This document shows, piece after piece, positions 1 to 7,170 of a DNA stretch of 40,092 bases (position 1 is its first letter; each line of letters begins with the position of its first letter). The stretch is from positions 56,444 to 96,535 of the forward strand of contig NZ_GL882693.1 in assembly GCF_000195635.1 (NCBI RefSeq), written 5' to 3'. A program made the translations under genes and the position numbers. The notes under the pieces are model-generated. The model was not told the origin of the DNA and ran no database searches. It worked only from the letters and a program-made list of their open reading frames with translations. This stretch comes from Bacteroides fluxus YIT 12057. Its GTDB lineage: Bacteria > Bacteroidota > Bacteroidia > Bacteroidales > Bacteroidaceae.

Positions 1-109
1 TCAAAGATACTAAAATGAAAGCAAATCACAACCGAACCGATAAGCAAAACCTGTCAGACGGTACTGTTTCCAATGGTTCAAAGATACTAAAATGAAGGCA
101 AATCACAAC
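1..109 (-). CRISPR. End of a type II-C-like CRISPR array (one full repeat, one spacer, one partial repeat)
   Basis: A full 47-nt repeat lies at 63-109. Bases 1-32 repeat its last 32 bases with one mismatch (A at 20, G at 97), and the window edge cuts the rest. The spacer between them (33-62) is exactly 30 nt. On the minus strand the repeat starts GTTGTGATTTGC and ends CCATTGGAAACAGT. This matches, from memory, the long type II-C (Cas9) repeats of Bacteroides fragilis and relatives. The array continues to the left, outside the window. On the minus strand the repeat at 63-109 is the first unit. No cas gene or convincing tracrRNA is visible here. Confidence 0.88.
79..108 (-). promoter_or_regulatory. 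Promoter built into the CRISPR repeat
   Basis: On the minus strand the repeat carries TTG (108-106), 19 nt, then TATCTTTG (86-79). This is a full match to the Bacteroidetes promoter form (-33 TTG, 19-21 nt, -7 TAnnTTTG). Transcription would start at about 72-74, some 10 nt before spacer 62-33, giving a crRNA that needs little 5' processing. The partial repeat at 1-32 has the same boxes (31-29 and 9-2). The analogy is with Neisseria type II-C arrays, whose repeats carry promoters. Activity is inferred. Confidence 0.6.
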
Positions 110-149
110 AAATCCTTCGACGCATCTGTTATTCAGAAACTGAATTCTT

Positions 150-505
150 TCAATAAAAACCATCTTTTCTGCCGGCTTTCAACCTCCTTAACCTCTCGTT
201 CGGATTGTTTCTGATACCTTCTACCATCAGGACCAAGTCTCTCCATTCCACATAGGATAAGATCTGCTTTCACTGTTATAGGCTGGCAACCGGAACGTAC
301 CCTCTTCCAGACGTTTTACATAGAGCGCCATGCCTTCGTCCTCAGCATGAAGAAGCTTCATGGTCGTTCTGCTCCGGTTTATAAAGATAAAAACATCACC
401 GAGCCGGACATCATATCCCATCCAGTCATGAACCACTCCGCAAAGGAGTTGATTTCTTTGCGCATATCCGTCTTGTCGGGACATAGGAAATTGCATCGGA
501 ATCAT
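150..505 (-). pseudogene. tnpB: IS66-family TnpB remnant, frameshifted
   Basis: The minus-strand reading frame from 505 gives the typical IS66 accessory protein, with the block GDVFIFINRSRTTMKLL followed by a YVKRLEEGTF segment. The open frame runs into a stop at 227. A one-base shift near 244-256 restores the expected C-terminus (WRDLVLMVEGIR, then a basic tail) down to a stop at 150. The gene therefore carries a frameshift and is probably dead. Its start ATG overlaps the stop of the upstream tnpA-like frame (ATGA), as usual in IS66 elements. The tnpC transposase gene that should follow is absent; the CRISPR array begins 40 bp further on. Confidence 0.8.
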
Positions 506-872
506 TCAGGCAGAACATGGTCGCATAACTTATGAATGAGTCCTAATAGCAGCTCCGGATTTCCATGACTGTCCGGATGAATCTTGATACCGGATGGAAA
601 TTCTATTGTCATGTCAGCAGTCGGACCGGATGGATGATTGCTACTGTGATGCTGGTTTTGAGGAATGAATGTATTATCAAGAACTTTATTCAGATTACTG
701 GTATAGTCACGACTTAGACTGAACTTCTTTTTCCAATAATGAAAGCAGGATGCGGAATATGCTTCATTCTCACAGAAATCACGTATCGTTAAACCACTGG
801 ATTGTTGCCTCTCATAAACAGCCAGGAACTCTTCTTTACTTCATTATACGTTTCATGGTTTTTGGTTAGCAA
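502..872 (-). pseudogene. tnpA: IS66-family TnpA (OrfA) remnant, frameshifted start
   Basis: Minus-strand translation ending at 502 contains EEFLAVYERQQSSGLTIRDF and then CFHYWKKKF, the helix-turn-helix arrangement of IS66/IS3 OrfA proteins. The frame is open only from about 837. Upstream it meets stops, and the natural N-terminus (TKNHETYNEVK, from a possible TTG at 872) sits in another frame, so an indel near 838 broke the gene. Product: DNA-binding accessory protein for IS66 transposition, now inactive. It overlaps tnpB by 4 nt. Confidence 0.7.
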
Positions 873-976
873 AGTAATAGAAGAGTTCTTGGATTTACAA
901 TGTGCACTTTATCGGATGCTTACTTTTGGGAAGTGAAATAAGCACATAGAGAAATAAGAATACAATATCAAATGGA

Positions 977-1016
977 AAGCGTGTAGCTCAATGAGTTACA
1001 CGCTTTTCTTGTTTTT
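977..1016 (+). terminator. Rho-independent terminator
   Basis: A 13-bp stem (AAGCGTGTAGCTC at 977-989, GAGTTACACGCTT at 993-1005, one G-U pair) with a 3-nt loop is followed by a T-rich run. It separates the IS66/CRISPR region from the integrase operon. Nothing is encoded with support in the gap 873-976. Confidence 0.8.
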
Positions 1017-1045
1017 GGCCGTACACAATAATATTGCTATCTTTG
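1015..1045 (+). promoter_or_regulatory. Promoter of the HTH-integrase operon
   Basis: TTG at 1015-1017 (-33) and TATCTTTG at 1038-1045 (-7), 20 nt apart, match the Bacteroidetes sigma consensus. The predicted start is near 1051, leaving a leader of about 90 nt. That leader contains a 17-codon ORF (1099-1152) which overlaps the start of the HTH gene by 10 nt and may couple translation. Confidence 0.65.
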
Positions 1046-1142
1046 CGTTATTATTATAAACATCTGTACCTTATTTGTACCTGTAAGAAAAAGTAGATAT
1101 GATGAGAAGAATAGATATTAAGAACTACAAAATGAATGAATT

Positions 1143-1709
1143 ATGGCAGTAGCAAAGTATAAGATAGTACGGAAATGTCCTGTGTGCGGAGAAGAGTTCT
1201 TCGCAAGGACTTTGGAGTCCTGGTATTGTTCACCCAAATGCTCCAAGGTGGCGTGGAAGCGTAAGCATGATGAAGAAAAACGCCAACTTGAACTGGACAA
1301 GATTGTAAGCAATATGCCCAAGTCTAAAGAGTATATCAGCATAACGGAAGCGTATGCTATGTTTGGTGCAAGCCGCTCAACCATTTATAGGCTCATCTAC
1401 ATGAAAAAGATTTCCTTCATTGAGCCAGAGAAAGGAATACGACTTGTATGCAAAGGAGAACTAATGAATCTGTTTCCGTTAAGACAGTCTCCGCTTGACA
1501 CCAAGCCAAGGAAACCAGTTACCATGTACCGCATGGAACCAGAGGATTGCTATACAATAGGTGAGATTTCCAAGAAATTTCATCTGGATGACAGCACCGT
1601 GTATGCTCATATACGAAAATACTCAATACCGACCCGGCAAATCGGTAATTATGTGTATGCTCACAAGGAATCAATAGACAAACTTTATAAAGATATAAAA
1701 CCATTATGA
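1143..1709 (+). CDS. Zinc-finger and tandem helix-turn-helix DNA-binding protein
   Basis: 188 aa. The N-terminus has a four-cysteine treble-clef-like finger: CPVC at residues 12-15 and a second C-x3-C pair in WYCSPKCSK. Two excisionase/MerR-type helix-turn-helix segments follow, around 62-95 (ITEAYAMFGASRSTIYRLI) and 135-175 (YTIGEISKKFHLDDSTVYAHI). Its stop overlaps the integrase start (ATGA at 1706-1709), so the two are translationally coupled. Likely role: recombination directionality factor or regulator of the neighbouring integrase. The family is recognised only by its domains; the role is inferred from position. Confidence 0.7.
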   Translation: MAVAKYKIVRKCPVCGEEFFARTLESWYCSPKCSKVAWKRKHDEEKRQLELDKIVSNMPKSKEYISITEAYAMFGASRSTIYRLIYMKKISFIEPEKGIRLVCKGELMNLFPLRQSPLDTKPRKPVTMYRMEPEDCYTIGEISKKFHLDDSTVYAHIRKYSIPTRQIGNYVYAHKESIDKLYKDIKPL

Positions 1710-2953
1710 AAAGATTAGATTATACTAAAGTCTCCGTCAAATTAAAGAAAAGTGAGTGGAGAGATGAGTGGTTCATCTATCTTGAAGCTTATCCTGTTTA
1801 TGAGACGGGAAATGACAAACCCAAACGAGTGCGTGAATATCTCAGGAGGTCTATTACTACCCCTATATGGGATAAACGACGAAGCGAGCGAGCCGTTGCT
1901 GGTAGAATAAAGTACAAGCCCAAGCGAGATGACAATGGCGTTATTCAGTGTAAATCCAAGCAAGATATGGAAACTTGCCTTTATGCGGATGGCGTTCGAG
2001 TCCTGCGTCAAAAAGAGTACGACAACATGGCTCTCTTTACTGACCAGCAAATGGAAATGGCAGAACAAAGCGAACGCTCAAAATGCAATGTTCTGGAGTA
2101 TATTGAGAAGTTAATCAAAGAAAGAGAGGAAACTGCGTCAGAATCGATAGTTGTCAACTGGCGCAGATTGCACACACTGTTGTCAATGTTTGCCAAGTGT
2201 GACTACATACAGTTCTCGCAGATTGACATGAAGTATATTGAGGCATTCCGTTCCTTCTTGATAAAGGCACCGCAGGGTGGTTCTAAGAAAGGAACTATTT
2301 CAAGGAATACGGCATCGACGTACTTCTCTATCTTCAAGGCGGCACTCAAACAAGCTTTCGTGGATGGCTATCTGAATTGTGATATTGCTGCCAAGGCTAA
2401 AAATATCATGTTTCAGAGTGCTCGAAGAGAGTATCTGTCACTGGAAGAACTTAATATATTGGCAAAGACTCCGTGTGATGATATACTAAAACGGGCAGCC
2501 TTGTTCTCTGCACTGACAGGAATGCGACATAGCGATATTCAAAAGCTTAAATGGTCAGAGGTTGAAGAATACAATGGTGGGTACCGTCTCAATTTCACTC
2601 AGCAGAAGACTAAGGGCGTTGAATACATGCCTATATCGCCACAGGCATACAAGCTTTGCGGTGAGCGCAAGAAAGACGGAGAACTGTTGGTGTTTGCCGG
2701 ACTGCCTGACCCTTCATGGATATCTAGGCCTTTGGAACGGTGGGTAAAAGCATCAGGGATTACCAAGCACATCACCTTTCATTGCTTCCGCCACACCTAT
2801 GCAACGTTACAATTGGCTAACGGTACAGACATATATACCGTAAGCAAAATGTTAGGGCATACCAATGTAAAAACCACGCAAATCTACGCAAAAGTAATTG
2901 ACAAGAAGAAAGATGAAGCTACAGAAGCTTTTAAGTTGGACATAGATGAATAG
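1706..2953 (+). CDS. int: Tyrosine recombinase (element integrase)
   Basis: 415 aa, the usual length for Bacteroidales integrases. It has an N-terminal arm-binding region, a SAM-like core-binding domain (about 125-225) and a C-terminal catalytic domain. Catalytic residues are visible: Arg in TGMRHSDIQ (near 272), HCFRH (H-x-x-R), GHTN, and the nucleophile Tyr394 in TTQIYAKV. It would integrate and excise the element by site-specific recombination in the cytoplasm. It overlaps the upstream HTH gene by 4 nt and is followed by a strong terminator. I found no tRNA target or att core beside it. Confidence 0.93.
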   Translation: MKRLDYTKVSVKLKKSEWRDEWFIYLEAYPVYETGNDKPKRVREYLRRSITTPIWDKRRSERAVAGRIKYKPKRDDNGVIQCKSKQDMETCLYADGVRVLRQKEYDNMALFTDQQMEMAEQSERSKCNVLEYIEKLIKEREETASESIVVNWRRLHTLLSMFAKCDYIQFSQIDMKYIEAFRSFLIKAPQGGSKKGTISRNTASTYFSIFKAALKQAFVDGYLNCDIAAKAKNIMFQSARREYLSLEELNILAKTPCDDILKRAALFSALTGMRHSDIQKLKWSEVEEYNGGYRLNFTQQKTKGVEYMPISPQAYKLCGERKKDGELLVFAGLPDPSWISRPLERWVKASGITKHITFHCFRHTYATLQLANGTDIYTVSKMLGHTNVKTTQIYAKVIDKKKDEATEAFKLDIDE

Positions 2954-2985
2954 TGATTATCATTTGTAAGCACTTAGTATAGAAG

Positions 2986-3027
2986 ACCACTTGTATCAAT
3001 AAGTCCTTTATTGTACAGGTGGTTTTT
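2986..3027 (+). terminator. Rho-independent terminator after the integrase
   Basis: Stem ACCACTTGTA (2986-2995) pairs with TACAGGTGGT (3014-3023, one G-U pair). A T run to 3027 follows. It ends the HTH-integrase operon. The rest of the gap to 3125 shows nothing clear. Confidence 0.8.
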
Positions 3028-3189
3028 AGTGCCTTTCATTTTCAACATTCTATGTAATGATGCTATTGTTTTGGCACTTTAACCTTTCGTGGAAACCAAA
3101 CATTTATAACAATAAACAGATAAAAATGAAAAAAGACAGCCTTTTTTGGCTTCTCTCTTTTTGAAGAGAGCAAGCGTGTCCACAAACAT

Positions 3190-3918
3190 GTGGAGTGTAC
3201 AGAAGACTTCTACAGAGAACTGTATGAGTTGTTTGAGATCGCAAGAAGTTGGTATCTTCAAGCTGAAAAGAATCATATGAAGACAGAGTACTTCATAGAA
3301 CTATTTGAGCGCAGTCACCAATATATTGACTGTGATTGTGCACGTTGTAAGAACTCGCGACAGATGGCAATTGGCATTATTGGTACTTTGTTTAGAGACT
3401 CTAAGTGTGTGTCAATAATCAAGAAAAAAGAAGATTATTCCAAGCAGGAACTTATTGAGTTGTTTCTTCAACATGTGGGTACTGGTCTGCCAATCCTTAC
3501 CCGAAAGAAATCGTCCATCCTCACTTTGGGATGCCAATTGTCAGACAGACAGATGGATTTGTTGGTAGAACTTGTCCAAAGTCACGACATATTTGATTTT
3601 GCCGACAACAGTGATGTGCGTAGCGAGTTGTGTCGCCTATTCAAGTGCGACTTGGACGCATCTATCCGTGTAAAGAATGTACGTAATGTAGCCGTACTGT
3701 TTGACGCTATGGCTCAATACCATTTGATAAACAATAATTGGCAATATGTCATGGGAGAAGGTCGCTTCTTAACCAGTATCAAAAAGGATGGAACAGAGAA
3801 ATTCATAACTTCAAGTTGTCTTTCCTCTTCTCTTTCAAGGATAAGAAGAAACGTTTCCATGACAGCAAGTCAATATGCCATCTGCAAATCCATCGAACAG
3901 ATATTAAGAGAGGAATAA
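3190..3918 (+). CDS. Unknown cysteine-containing protein; N-terminus probably begins at 3126 through a frameshift
   Basis: 242 aa from the ATG at 3190; no family recognised. Residues 40-65 hold a cysteine cluster (YIDCDCARCKN), possibly metal binding. A paralogous fragment lies at 38954-39332, with matching ELYELFEIAR / ELFELLLEAR and SHQYIDCD / SHRYINCN blocks. The likely natural start is ATG 3126 (MKKDSLFWLLSLF). That frame stops at UGA 3162-3164, and the downstream frame continues directly with EESKRVHKH through a +1 shift at UUU UGA. A hairpin (CTCTCTT, TTTG, AAGAGAG) covers the shift site. The gene lies between two terminators, so it is probably monocistronic. Confidence 0.6.
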   Translation: MECTEDFYRELYELFEIARSWYLQAEKNHMKTEYFIELFERSHQYIDCDCARCKNSRQMAIGIIGTLFRDSKCVSIIKKKEDYSKQELIELFLQHVGTGLPILTRKKSSILTLGCQLSDRQMDLLVELVQSHDIFDFADNSDVRSELCRLFKCDLDASIRVKNVRNVAVLFDAMAQYHLINNNWQYVMGEGRFLTSIKKDGTEKFITSSCLSSSLSRIRRNVSMTASQYAICKSIEQILREE

Positions 3919-3948
3919 ATCACAATAATTCTGCTAAATGAAAGTAAA

Positions 3949-3992
3949 AACGTGATAGTTTGGTTGATACTGCCTTACTATCACGTTACTTT
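3949..3992 (+). terminator. Rho-independent terminator
   Basis: Perfect 11-bp stem AACGTGATAGT (3949-3959) and ACTATCACGTT (3977-3987), followed by a T-rich tail. It closes the gene ending at 3918 and insulates the HTH-ATPase-primase group. Confidence 0.85.
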
Positions 3993-4016
3993 TTCTATTT
4001 AGTGACAGTCTCCCCA

Positions 4017-4024
4017 TAACTTTG
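4017..4024 (+). promoter_or_regulatory. -7 box of the excisionase-ATPase-primase operon
   Basis: TAACTTTG at 4017-4024 matches TAnnTTTG and lies 28 nt before the ATG at 4052. A clear -33 TTG is not visible at the right distance, so the promoter may be weak or need an activator. Confidence 0.5.
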
Positions 4025-4051
4025 CATCAAAAATCATAAAAAATAATTAGC

Positions 4052-4420
4052 ATGGAAGAAAATAGTATAAGATTTGAAGATATTCCCAACGCTATAACGG
4101 GGGTACTGAAAAAGCTGTCATCATTAGAAGACAAGATTGATGGTATATATGAACTTGTTCAATCAGAAAAAGAAGAAACATGGTTTACGGTTGCTGAATT
4201 ATGTGCTTATCTCCCAACACATCCGGTAGAGCATACCATATATTGCTGGACAAGCAATCGGGAAATACCGTTTCACAAGAGAGGCAAACGCATCATGTTC
4301 CTCAAATCTGAGATAGATGAATGGCTTCAAGGAACCAAGGGCAAATCGAAGAACGAGATTCAAAGAGAAGCAGAGGAATATGTACTATCTACACAAAGAA
4401 AGAATAGACGGCTAATATAA
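4052..4420 (+). CDS. Excisionase-like helix-turn-helix protein 1
   Basis: 122 aa. A short coiled-coil N-terminus (about 14-40) leads into a winged HTH of the excisionase/HTH_17 type (WFTVAELCAYLPT, IPFHKRGKRIMFLKSEIDEWL). The C-terminal tail is basic. It is the first gene of an operon with a second HTH protein of the same architecture, an arrangement seen in NBU and CTn elements, where such small proteins aid excision. Likely DNA-binding accessory factor for excision or regulation. Confidence 0.75.
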   Translation: MEENSIRFEDIPNAITGVLKKLSSLEDKIDGIYELVQSEKEETWFTVAELCAYLPTHPVEHTIYCWTSNREIPFHKRGKRIMFLKSEIDEWLQGTKGKSKNEIQREAEEYVLSTQRKNRRLI

Positions 4421-4463
4421 CCGTGCTACTGTCTGTAAACAATTTAATTAAGGTACGTGACAC

Positions 4464-4805
4464 ATGAATGAAAGACATTTTAGACTCTATGAGCGAATTG
4501 TCGCAATAGAAGACAGTTTGGAGGCTTTGGGACCTATTGACAAACTAATAGAGCGAATCGAGGAATTGGAGAAGATGGTCAAGCAGACCAAAACCGTCTT
4601 GGGGTTTGACGAAGCATGTAAGTATATTGGTGTTTCTGAAAGCCTGCTATACAAACTTACAGCCGCAAAAGAAGTTCCACACTATAAGCCAAGGGGAAAA
4701 ATGCTGTATTTTAATAGAGAAGAAATCGACAAGTGGCTGCTCCAAAACAAACAAGAGGTCATTGGAATGGTAACGAAAATAGAAATTGATAATCCGAAAG
4801 AATGA
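4464..4805 (+). CDS. Excisionase-like helix-turn-helix protein 2
   Basis: 113 aa with the same plan as the preceding gene: coiled-coil N-terminus (about 5-45), then an HTH_17 domain (VLGFDEACKYIGVSESLLYKL, PHYKPRGKMLYFNREEIDKWLL). The two are probably diverged duplicates. Its stop overlaps the next start (4802-4805, ATGA). Likely DNA-binding excision or regulatory factor. Confidence 0.75.
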   Translation: MNERHFRLYERIVAIEDSLEALGPIDKLIERIEELEKMVKQTKTVLGFDEACKYIGVSESLLYKLTAAKEVPHYKPRGKMLYFNREEIDKWLLQNKQEVIGMVTKIEIDNPKE

Positions 4806-5914
4806 AAATGGAAGAAAATAACAAACATGTACAGCCTAACTCAAAAGAGGAAGGAGTACAGCGTCTCAATCGCATATTGAGCGAATCGTTGATAAAGGCA
4901 ACAGATACTTATAAAACACCTCCTCAGATTATATGGGTTGATAATTCCAGCATAGCCACATTGGGCAACTTCAGTGCTTCTACTGGTAAGGCAAAGGCGA
5001 AAAAGACCTTCAACGTGTCTGCCTTGGTAGCCGCTTCCCTCGCCAACGGCAAGGTACTGAACTATCGCGCCAGTCTGCCAGAGGGGAAACGCAAGATACT
5101 GTATGTAGATACGGAGCAGAGCCGCTATCACTGCCATAATGTGCTGGAGCGCATCCTGAAGCTCGCTGGTCTACCTACAAGCATCGACAACGAGAACCTT
5201 GACTTTATCTGTCTGAGAGAGTACACGCCCTCCGTCAGGATAGAGGTCATAGACTATGCGCTTGCCCAAGACCAAAGCTATGGACTGGTCATCATCGACG
5301 GAATCAGAGACCTGCTTCTCGACATCAACAATGCGGGAGAATCGGTCGAGGTCATCAACAAGATGATGGAATGGTCATCAAAGTATGACCTGCACATCCA
5401 TTGCGTATTGCATCAGAACAAGGGCGACAATAACGTGCGCGGGCATATCGGTACGGAGATGAACAACAAGGCAGAGACGGTGCTTGTCATCACCAAGAGC
5501 ACCACCAATCCCGACATCAGCGAGGTGAAGGCGATGCACATCCGTGAGAAGGAGTTCAAGCCGTTTGCCTTTACAGTCAATGAGGAAGGGTTGCCAGAGA
5601 TTGTCGAGCACACGCCGGAGAAGGAAGAAGGTGACAAGCAACCGTCAAGGTTTACTTACCAAGACTTGACATCCGAACAGCATAACGAGGCGCTGACGGC
5701 TGCATTCAAGGAGAAACCTATCAAAGGATTCGATCGCATGGTGGAGGAATTAACGCAAGCCTATGCAGACATTGGCTTTAAGCGTGGCAGAAGCGTCATC
5801 ATCAAAATGCTGAAATACCTGATTAACGAGCAAAAGCTCATAGTGAAGCGGGATAATCATTACTATTTCGGATATACACCTGCCGAGATTGACCTGTTCC
5901 ATGAAGAGGAATAA
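4802..5914 (+). CDS. RepA-like AAA ATPase
   Basis: 370 aa. P-loop region at residues 55-69 (GNFSASTGKAKAKKT), a YVDTEQS strand at 101-107, and Walker B in GLVIIDGIRD (161-170). This is the RecA-fold layout of RepA/AAA_25 hexameric helicase-like ATPases, with a probable DNA-binding winged-helix C-terminus (after about 290). The equivalent position in NBU elements holds orf3, just before the primase. It probably works with that primase in replicating or unwinding the excised element. An alternative start at codon 3 (ATG 4808) is possible. Confidence 0.8.
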   Translation: MKMEENNKHVQPNSKEEGVQRLNRILSESLIKATDTYKTPPQIIWVDNSSIATLGNFSASTGKAKAKKTFNVSALVAASLANGKVLNYRASLPEGKRKILYVDTEQSRYHCHNVLERILKLAGLPTSIDNENLDFICLREYTPSVRIEVIDYALAQDQSYGLVIIDGIRDLLLDINNAGESVEVINKMMEWSSKYDLHIHCVLHQNKGDNNVRGHIGTEMNNKAETVLVITKSTTNPDISEVKAMHIREKEFKPFAFTVNEEGLPEIVEHTPEKEEGDKQPSRFTYQDLTSEQHNEALTAAFKEKPIKGFDRMVEELTQAYADIGFKRGRSVIIKMLKYLINEQKLIVKRDNHYYFGYTPAEIDLFHEEE

Positions 5915-5931
5915 AAACAGTTCAGAAACCA

Positions 5932-6075
5932 GTTTAGTTTACGTCCGTACCTATATATAAGAAATAAGGCCAAAGTAAACCGAAATCGGAGGCTGAATTG
6001 GGAAGCGGAAAAGTAGTTTAGCAAATGGTTTAGTTTACGGGTGTGCCTATATAGGAGAAAGGGTAAAGTAAACTG
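5932..6075 (+). repeat. Two direct copies of a palindromic repeat (possible iterons or origin)
   Basis: Copy 1 is at 5932-5982 and copy 2 at 6028-6075. Both read GTTTAGTTTACG, then CCTATATA, GAAA and AAAGTAAAC. Within each copy AGTTTAC and GTAAAC(T) form the arms of a palindrome around the AT-rich centre. A half copy (AAAGTAAAACCG) follows at 6087-6098. Position between the ATPase and primase genes suggests binding sites for the ATPase, an origin, or autoregulation; the function is inferred. Confidence 0.65.
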
Positions 6076-6114
6076 TTTCCATGGACAAAGTAAAACCGAA
6101 CAAATGAAAGTACA

Positions 6115-7014
6115 ATGAATATTGAACAATCGAAGAAACTGAGCATTATAGACTTCTTAGACAAGGAGAATGTAACGCTGAAAAAGAAGAAGGGCAATGC
6201 CTACTGGTATCTGTCACCCTTCAGGGACGAGAAGACCGCATCGTTCAAGGTCAGCAAGAAGGAGAACCTGTGGTACGACTACGCCATTAAGGAGGGCGGT
6301 GACCTTGTGGAGCTGGTAAAGCGTATGTATAACAAACAATCCGTTTCCGATGCCCTTGCCTACCTTGCGTCCAAGAGTATTGCCACTGTGGATAAGGCAA
6401 TCGAGACCGCTATCGCAGCCAAGGAATACACGACAACCAAGATGAACGATGTGAAGCTGCTCCCACTGAGCAACCATTCTCTGCTGTCCTATTTCAGTAG
6501 CCGACGGATAGACATCACCATTGGCAGGATGTATTGCAGGGAGATACACTACAAGGTTGAGCAAAAACATTACTATGGCATTGCCTTTGGCAATCTGAGT
6601 GAAGGACATGAGGTGCGCAATCCCTATTTCAAGGGCTGCATCGGGCATAAGGACATCACCCTGCTTGCCCATACGTTCAACGAGTGGCAAAACGGTTGTC
6701 TGGTCTTTGAGGGCTTCATGGACTTCCTTGCTTATATGACCCTCGTTAAACAGCAAGACCGATGGTTTGTCGTTGAAAGCCCTTGCGACTATATGATACT
6801 GAACTCAGTCGCCAACCTCAAACAGGCATTGCATTACCTTGACCGTTACACCCACATCCATTGCTTCCTCGACAACGACCAGGCAGGACGCAAGACGGTT
6901 GAGAGCATCAGCAATGTATTCGAGTACAGGGTGACGGACGAGTCCTTCAGATATGCCGACTACAAGGATGTCAACGACTATCTGATGAGGAAGAAACGAA
7001 CGGCATCTGAATGA
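6115..7014 (+). CDS. Toprim-type DNA primase
   Basis: 299 aa. The N-terminus follows the CHC2 primase zinc-domain pattern (WYLSPFRDEKTASFKVSKKE, then LWYDYAIKEGGDLVELV), but residues 29-62 contain no cysteine, so the usual zinc ligands are missing. The Toprim motifs are intact: CLVFEGFMDFL (catalytic Glu199) and FLDNDQAGRK (Asp253, Asp255). It is similar in place and size to PrmN1-type primases of NBU elements. Probable role: priming complementary-strand synthesis of the element. It is the last gene before the nucleotidyltransferase cassette. Confidence 0.85.
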   Translation: MNIEQSKKLSIIDFLDKENVTLKKKKGNAYWYLSPFRDEKTASFKVSKKENLWYDYAIKEGGDLVELVKRMYNKQSVSDALAYLASKSIATVDKAIETAIAAKEYTTTKMNDVKLLPLSNHSLLSYFSSRRIDITIGRMYCREIHYKVEQKHYYGIAFGNLSEGHEVRNPYFKGCIGHKDITLLAHTFNEWQNGCLVFEGFMDFLAYMTLVKQQDRWFVVESPCDYMILNSVANLKQALHYLDRYTHIHCFLDNDQAGRKTVESISNVFEYRVTDESFRYADYKDVNDYLMRKKRTASE

Positions 7015-7108
7015 CATTATAAAGACGAAAACACCATCATTTGATGCAAAAATGGCTCAAATGCATTGAAATTACATATCAAATCTGCACTTTTTCGCCC
7101 AAACATGC

Positions 7109-7137
7109 TTGATTCTCAATTATTATCCTTATTTTTG
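7109..7137 (+). promoter_or_regulatory. Promoter of the nucleotidyltransferase cassette
   Basis: TTG at 7109-7111 and TATTTTTG at 7130-7137, 18 nt apart, match the Bacteroidetes form. The promoter lies downstream of the first in-frame ATG (7066), so translation must begin later, at ATG 7171. This fixes the start of the first cassette gene. Confidence 0.65.
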
Positions 7138-7170
7138 CATCGTTTTAATACATTATTAAAATGTAGCAGA

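Noticed and set aside
822..892. Imperfect inverted repeat (822-841 / 872-892) around the tnpA start
   Set aside because: It could be a hairpin or an IS66 end fragment, but it has mismatches and an indel and no supporting context; not claimed as an attachment site.
1000..1060. Search for an att repeat shared between the left end (about 900-1060) and the right end (about 29555-29643)
   Set aside because: No convincing direct repeat was found by eye, so the exact element borders remain undefined.
3915..3935. Sequence AATCACAA resembling part of a CRISPR anti-repeat (tracrRNA)
   Set aside because: Match of only a few bases, without the rest of the anti-repeat or a suitable hairpin series.
7066..7170. 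Earlier in-frame start for the winged-helix regulator
   Set aside because: A consensus promoter lies inside this stretch, and the family-like sequence starts at ATG 7171.
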